Program-made: the position numbers and the translations under genes
Shown here: positions 61,267 through 64,000 of the stretch, in pieces
Numbering within the stretch: position 1 is the stretch's first letter
Layout of the letters: each line of letters starts with the position of its first letter
Source: Metaphire vulgaris
Taxonomy: Eukaryota; Annelida; Clitellata; Crassiclitellata; Megascolecidae
Direction of reading: 5' to 3'
Length of the DNA: 64,000 nt
Assembly (NCBI GenBank): GCA_018105865.1
Contig: CM030861.1
Location: forward strand, 6,318,884-6,382,883
The notes under the pieces: generated by a model
Told to the model about the DNA's origin: nothing
Databases searched by the model: none
What the model saw: only the letters and a program-made list of their open reading frames with translations

Positions 61267-62505
61267 CTACACGATTTCTGTTCTCCGGCCGCCGTTCAGC
61301 CGCGCCCCGGTCATCTGCTTCCGACCGGGCTTCTCGGCGATCAGTCTCCGCTCCGGACTGTAGTTGTTCCAGAGTCCGCAGAGAACCTCGCCGGCCACCA
61401 CTTCGCCCATGTTCATCCCTATGAGACGGACGATGAACATTCCGTCGCGACGGAGATAGTTCTCGGTGAACTTCGCCAGGATGCCCGGCTCCCGCTGCGT
61501 GCTGTCGAAGGCGCGCAGCTGCCGGCGCACGTACTGGACCTGCCCGGGCCAGTAGAGGGCCCGGAACAGCCACCGGAAGAAGTTGACGAAGCTGACCGCC
61601 GTGACGGCGACGAACCAGAACCAGACGAACAGGAAGATCTTCTCGTTGAAGAGATTAATCGTCAGGGCGCACTGGACGACGTAGCTGTGGAGACGAGACT
61701 GGTGGCGGATCTGGAACTCGCAGACGGTCACGCGCGGGAACAGCTCCGACTGCGTCCAGTCCTGACCGCGCAGCAGCCGTTCCACGATGTAAGCACCGTA
61801 CAGGTGATAGTCGTTGACGAGCAGCGCGTCGAGCAGGAACAACTGTCCGACGGCGTTGATCAGGTAGACCACCTTGATGGTCAGGTAGGCCGTGATGAGG
61901 TAGTTGCCGTAGAGCCGGCCGCCGACGACGCAACACACCTTGGCGATGAAGTGTTTGATTCGGACGAAACAGCCGGTGCGGTAGTCTCTCTGGGCCAGGA
62001 GGTAACGGTCCATCTGGTTGACGATGTAGCGGATCGCCTTTTCCCTGATCTCCAGGTAGGAAGCTTCCGAACAGACGTGCGCGGCGTCCATGAGCGTGCT
62101 CAGGTTGATGCCGGATCGCTTGTTCAGGAACCGCCACACCTGACACGGAACGAACGACAGGACGCCCTGGAATATCAGGATCAGCGGCACCCACTGGTAG
62201 TAGCTGACGCGCTGCTGCTTCGACCGATCGTCGAAGTGCTCCTCGGGGATGATCTTGTCCATCGGGAGGTTGTACGTGTTGCCCACCCAGCAGACGGCGT
62301 TCGTGTACTCCGTCTGGGAGTCGGTGAACTCCGCCGGACACCAGCAGTTCATCGGCGTCCCGACGAACTGCTTCGTGCTGACGAGAAACGCGAAACAGAC
62401 GAGCACGACGACCGTATACTGGCGACTGAGACGGTCGACGTAGTCGTCGTCGACGTGGCATTTTATCTCCTTTATGCTGAGAACCGATTTGAACAACCGA
62501 TCCAT
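61267..62505 (-). CDS. Innexin, gap-junction/hemichannel protein, single exon, complete
   Basis: 412 residues from ATG (62503-62505) to TAG (61267-61269), the usual innexin length. Four membrane segments lie near residues 30-45, 105-122, 205-228 and 287-312. The signature YYQWVP is at 102-107, at the start of the second membrane segment. Loop 1 holds C54 and C72 (18 apart, canonical) plus an extra C56 (CWC); loop 2 holds C262 and C279. Innexins assemble as oligomeric channels that join the cytoplasm of neighbouring cells or open to the outside. The gene has no introns and its third positions are strongly G/C, so a long antisense frame stays open opposite it. Synonymous bias, intact frame and family motifs show purifying selection rather than decay. 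It points away from the guanylate cyclase gene's direction (convergent). Confidence 0.97.
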   Translation of the reverse strand: MDRLFKSVLSIKEIKCHVDDDYVDRLSRQYTVVVLVCFAFLVSTKQFVGTPMNCWCPAEFTDSQTEYTNAVCWVGNTYNLPMDKIIPEEHFDDRSKQQRVSYYQWVPLILIFQGVLSFVPCQVWRFLNKRSGINLSTLMDAAHVCSEASYLEIREKAIRYIVNQMDRYLLAQRDYRTGCFVRIKHFIAKVCCVVGGRLYGNYLITAYLTIKVVYLINAVGQLFLLDALLVNDYHLYGAYIVERLLRGQDWTQSELFPRVTVCEFQIRHQSRLHSYVVQCALTINLFNEKIFLFVWFWFVAVTAVSFVNFFRWLFRALYWPGQVQYVRRQLRAFDSTQREPGILAKFTENYLRRDGMFIVRLIGMNMGEVVAGEVLCGLWNNYSPERRLIAEKPGRKQMTGARLNGGRRTEIV

Positions 62506-62519
62506 AACGGTCGCTAGGT

Positions 62520-62580
62520 GCAGGGGTACTCAAACGGCGGCCCGCGGGCGAGATCCGGTCCGCCGAGGGGCGTGAAGTGG
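62520..62580. mobile_element. hAT-type terminus just upstream of the innexin start
   Basis: CAGGGGTACTCAAACGGCGGCCCGCGGGC is a typical hAT end with its GGCCCGCGGGC block. It begins 16 bp upstream of the innexin ATG (on the innexin's 5' side). The other end was not found with confidence. Confidence 0.6.
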
Positions 62581-64000
62581 TCCGCGAAGATACTGAAACG
62601 ACAAATAACTTTATTTTCTAATATCTACTAAAGTTGATATTTTTCGTGTCTTTTTTCAACTTACATGTTTTCTATTACTTAAGTACAAGGCCGTCAAATC
62701 ATTGTTTTCCAGGGGTGGGAAAGACTTTCGACTGCAAGGTAGGCAGTGTTTTTAAAATACCTATGCAGTATGCAAATTGTGTTTTGTCCATAGTACATGC
62801 TACATACGATACTACATAGTATAAACCAGTGATTGTACTAAAATTATAAAAGCAATTGAGAACACAATGATTTTAGAAACACAAAAATTCGCGAAAATGT
62901 TTTCCTCTAAAAAATCAGGTGGGGCAACGGCACTCTCCAAATGACGTCCCTGCTTAAGTACTATATTGTTGTAACTAATAAATATATTTACCTGGCCCTC
63001 GAGCAATGTCCCCTCTAATTTTTTGTAGTTTGTGTGCGCAGGAAATTTCTTGTGTGCAAAATTTTACATGGATAGTCAACTTCTGTGCGCGCTCAGAATT
63101 TGTCCGTAATCAACATAATCAACATTAGGCTACTTACTGTATTTGCTAACAAGTTAATACGTCTCATAACACTGTTATCGGCCAATGATCCACTTTTTAC
63201 AATTTTCTCAACAGTTTGGAATATAAACACATTTATTGGCGTTAACTTTGATGAAAAAATGGTGGAGGCGCAAACCCTATACCTTCCCTTTCCTATAGTA
63301 GCCTTTCAAAAAGTGGGTCTCTAGTCTAGAGGCCTAATAGAAGCTTACGACTATGATTACACATGGCGGTTTAACCATATAAGACATTCATTAGTTTAAA
63401 AACATCAAGCATCACAAATGAAGCATTACAAATTTGCAAAGAGATTATGATTTTCATGCATTTAGAGTTTCTCTTTGATCCTCACTATGTGCCCATTCGA
63501 TCCAGGTCAAATGACGCCTCTGGTCTAGATGGTATTTTTCTAATTCAGTGTTCGCCAAAAGTGGGTCGCAGGGCTCAGTCTTAAGAAATTTATATACATG
63601 CAATCCTCCATACACAGCTTGTATTAAAATAATTAATGTTTTATGAAACTTTTACGCAATTTTAGTCTGCAATAAGTTTGCAGGGCCACGGCATGTTACA
63701 AAGCCACTGACGTGAGTCACACAGTTCCAAAAGTTTTGGTAGCCCTGGTCTATAGTACTTTTTAAAATTTAATCTTATTTCACAATAACGCAAGCAAAGC
63801 GTATTCAGACCATTTTGCTCTGAACCTCCGATAACAACAGGGAATCTCTGGTTGATTTTAGTGCTCAACCTAGCGGTTAAGCGAATTTGCCATACTCATA
63901 GGATTTTTAAGACGCGTAACAAAAGTTTGTTCCTGGTGTGACGAGCAGCGACCTAAATAGGACTCGTTTACTTACTTACTTGTCTAGGGGAAACTACTTT
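62581..64000. other. Repeat-derived flank, no gene seen
   Basis: Contains a repeat at 63005-63090 (AATGTCCCCTCTAATTTTTTGTAG) matching 25010-25085, an inverse copy of the 5320/14690 repeat at 63262-63350, and a hAT-like pair CAGTGTTCGCCAAAAGTGGG (63547) and TTTTGGTAGCCCTGG (63734-63748). Ends in TTACTTACTTAC. Confidence 0.4.

Noticed and set aside
61267..62505. Bacterial contamination or horizontal transfer, suggested by high G/C content
   Set aside because: The product is an animal-specific innexin and both flanks carry the same repeats as the rest of the window.
61246..62517. Long + strand reading frame of 423 codons opposite the innexin
   Set aside because: It is the antisense shadow of a G/C-biased gene; its translation is low-complexity acidic text and matches no family, whereas the - strand shows clear innexin motifs.

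Overview
This is a stretch of animal nuclear DNA: spliced exons with GT/AG introns, AT-rich intergenic sequence, and a very heavy load of LINEs, SINEs, hAT, Tc1/mariner, pogo-like and piggyBac-like elements and microsatellites. The innexin, the receptor guanylate cyclase and the ciliary gene point to a ciliated invertebrate bilaterian. A spiralian such as a mollusc, brachiopod, annelid or nemertean fits, but the phylum cannot be fixed from the sequence alone. || Three protein-coding host genes can be read completely. (1) CFAP20 (+ strand, 864-6895, five coding exons, 191 codons) is almost identical to the animal CFAP20 family; its upstream region holds two X-box-like palindromes of the kind bound by RFX factors. 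(2) A receptor guanylate cyclase (+ strand, 20631-57634, 20 coding exons whose phases all agree, 1121 codons) has an extracellular ligand-binding domain, one membrane segment, a kinase homology domain, a dimerisation coiled coil and a catalytic cyclase domain. Its introns hold most of the repeats. (3) An innexin (- strand, 61267-62505, 412 codons) is intronless and strongly G/C-biased compared with its surroundings. The three genes are not obviously functionally linked; cGMP signalling and ciliary biology often overlap, but nothing here shows that these two genes act together. || Layout: 1-860 transposon end and CFAP20 upstream region; 0.9-6.9 kb CFAP20; 6.9-20.6 kb a gene desert of nested transposons, including a broken orphan transposon protein gene, hAT transposase remains, a candidate solo LTR and a LINE cut by two DNA transposons; 20.6-57.6 kb the guanylate cyclase with repeat-filled introns; 57.6-61.2 kb more short DNA transposons; 61.3-62.5 kb innexin; 62.5-64 kb repeats. 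|| The most unusual material is in the repeats. Four hAT-like elements, three of them 885-909 bp, are flanked by 8-bp target duplications; each carries its own private short tandem motif in arrays at both ends. A 20-21 bp module, GACAAGC-A(6-7)-GGTCATC, usually doubled, sits inside several short elements with different terminal repeats. Two SINE families carry 3' tails matching two LINE families in the same window. A near-perfect 100-nt hairpin lies in a guanylate cyclase intron.
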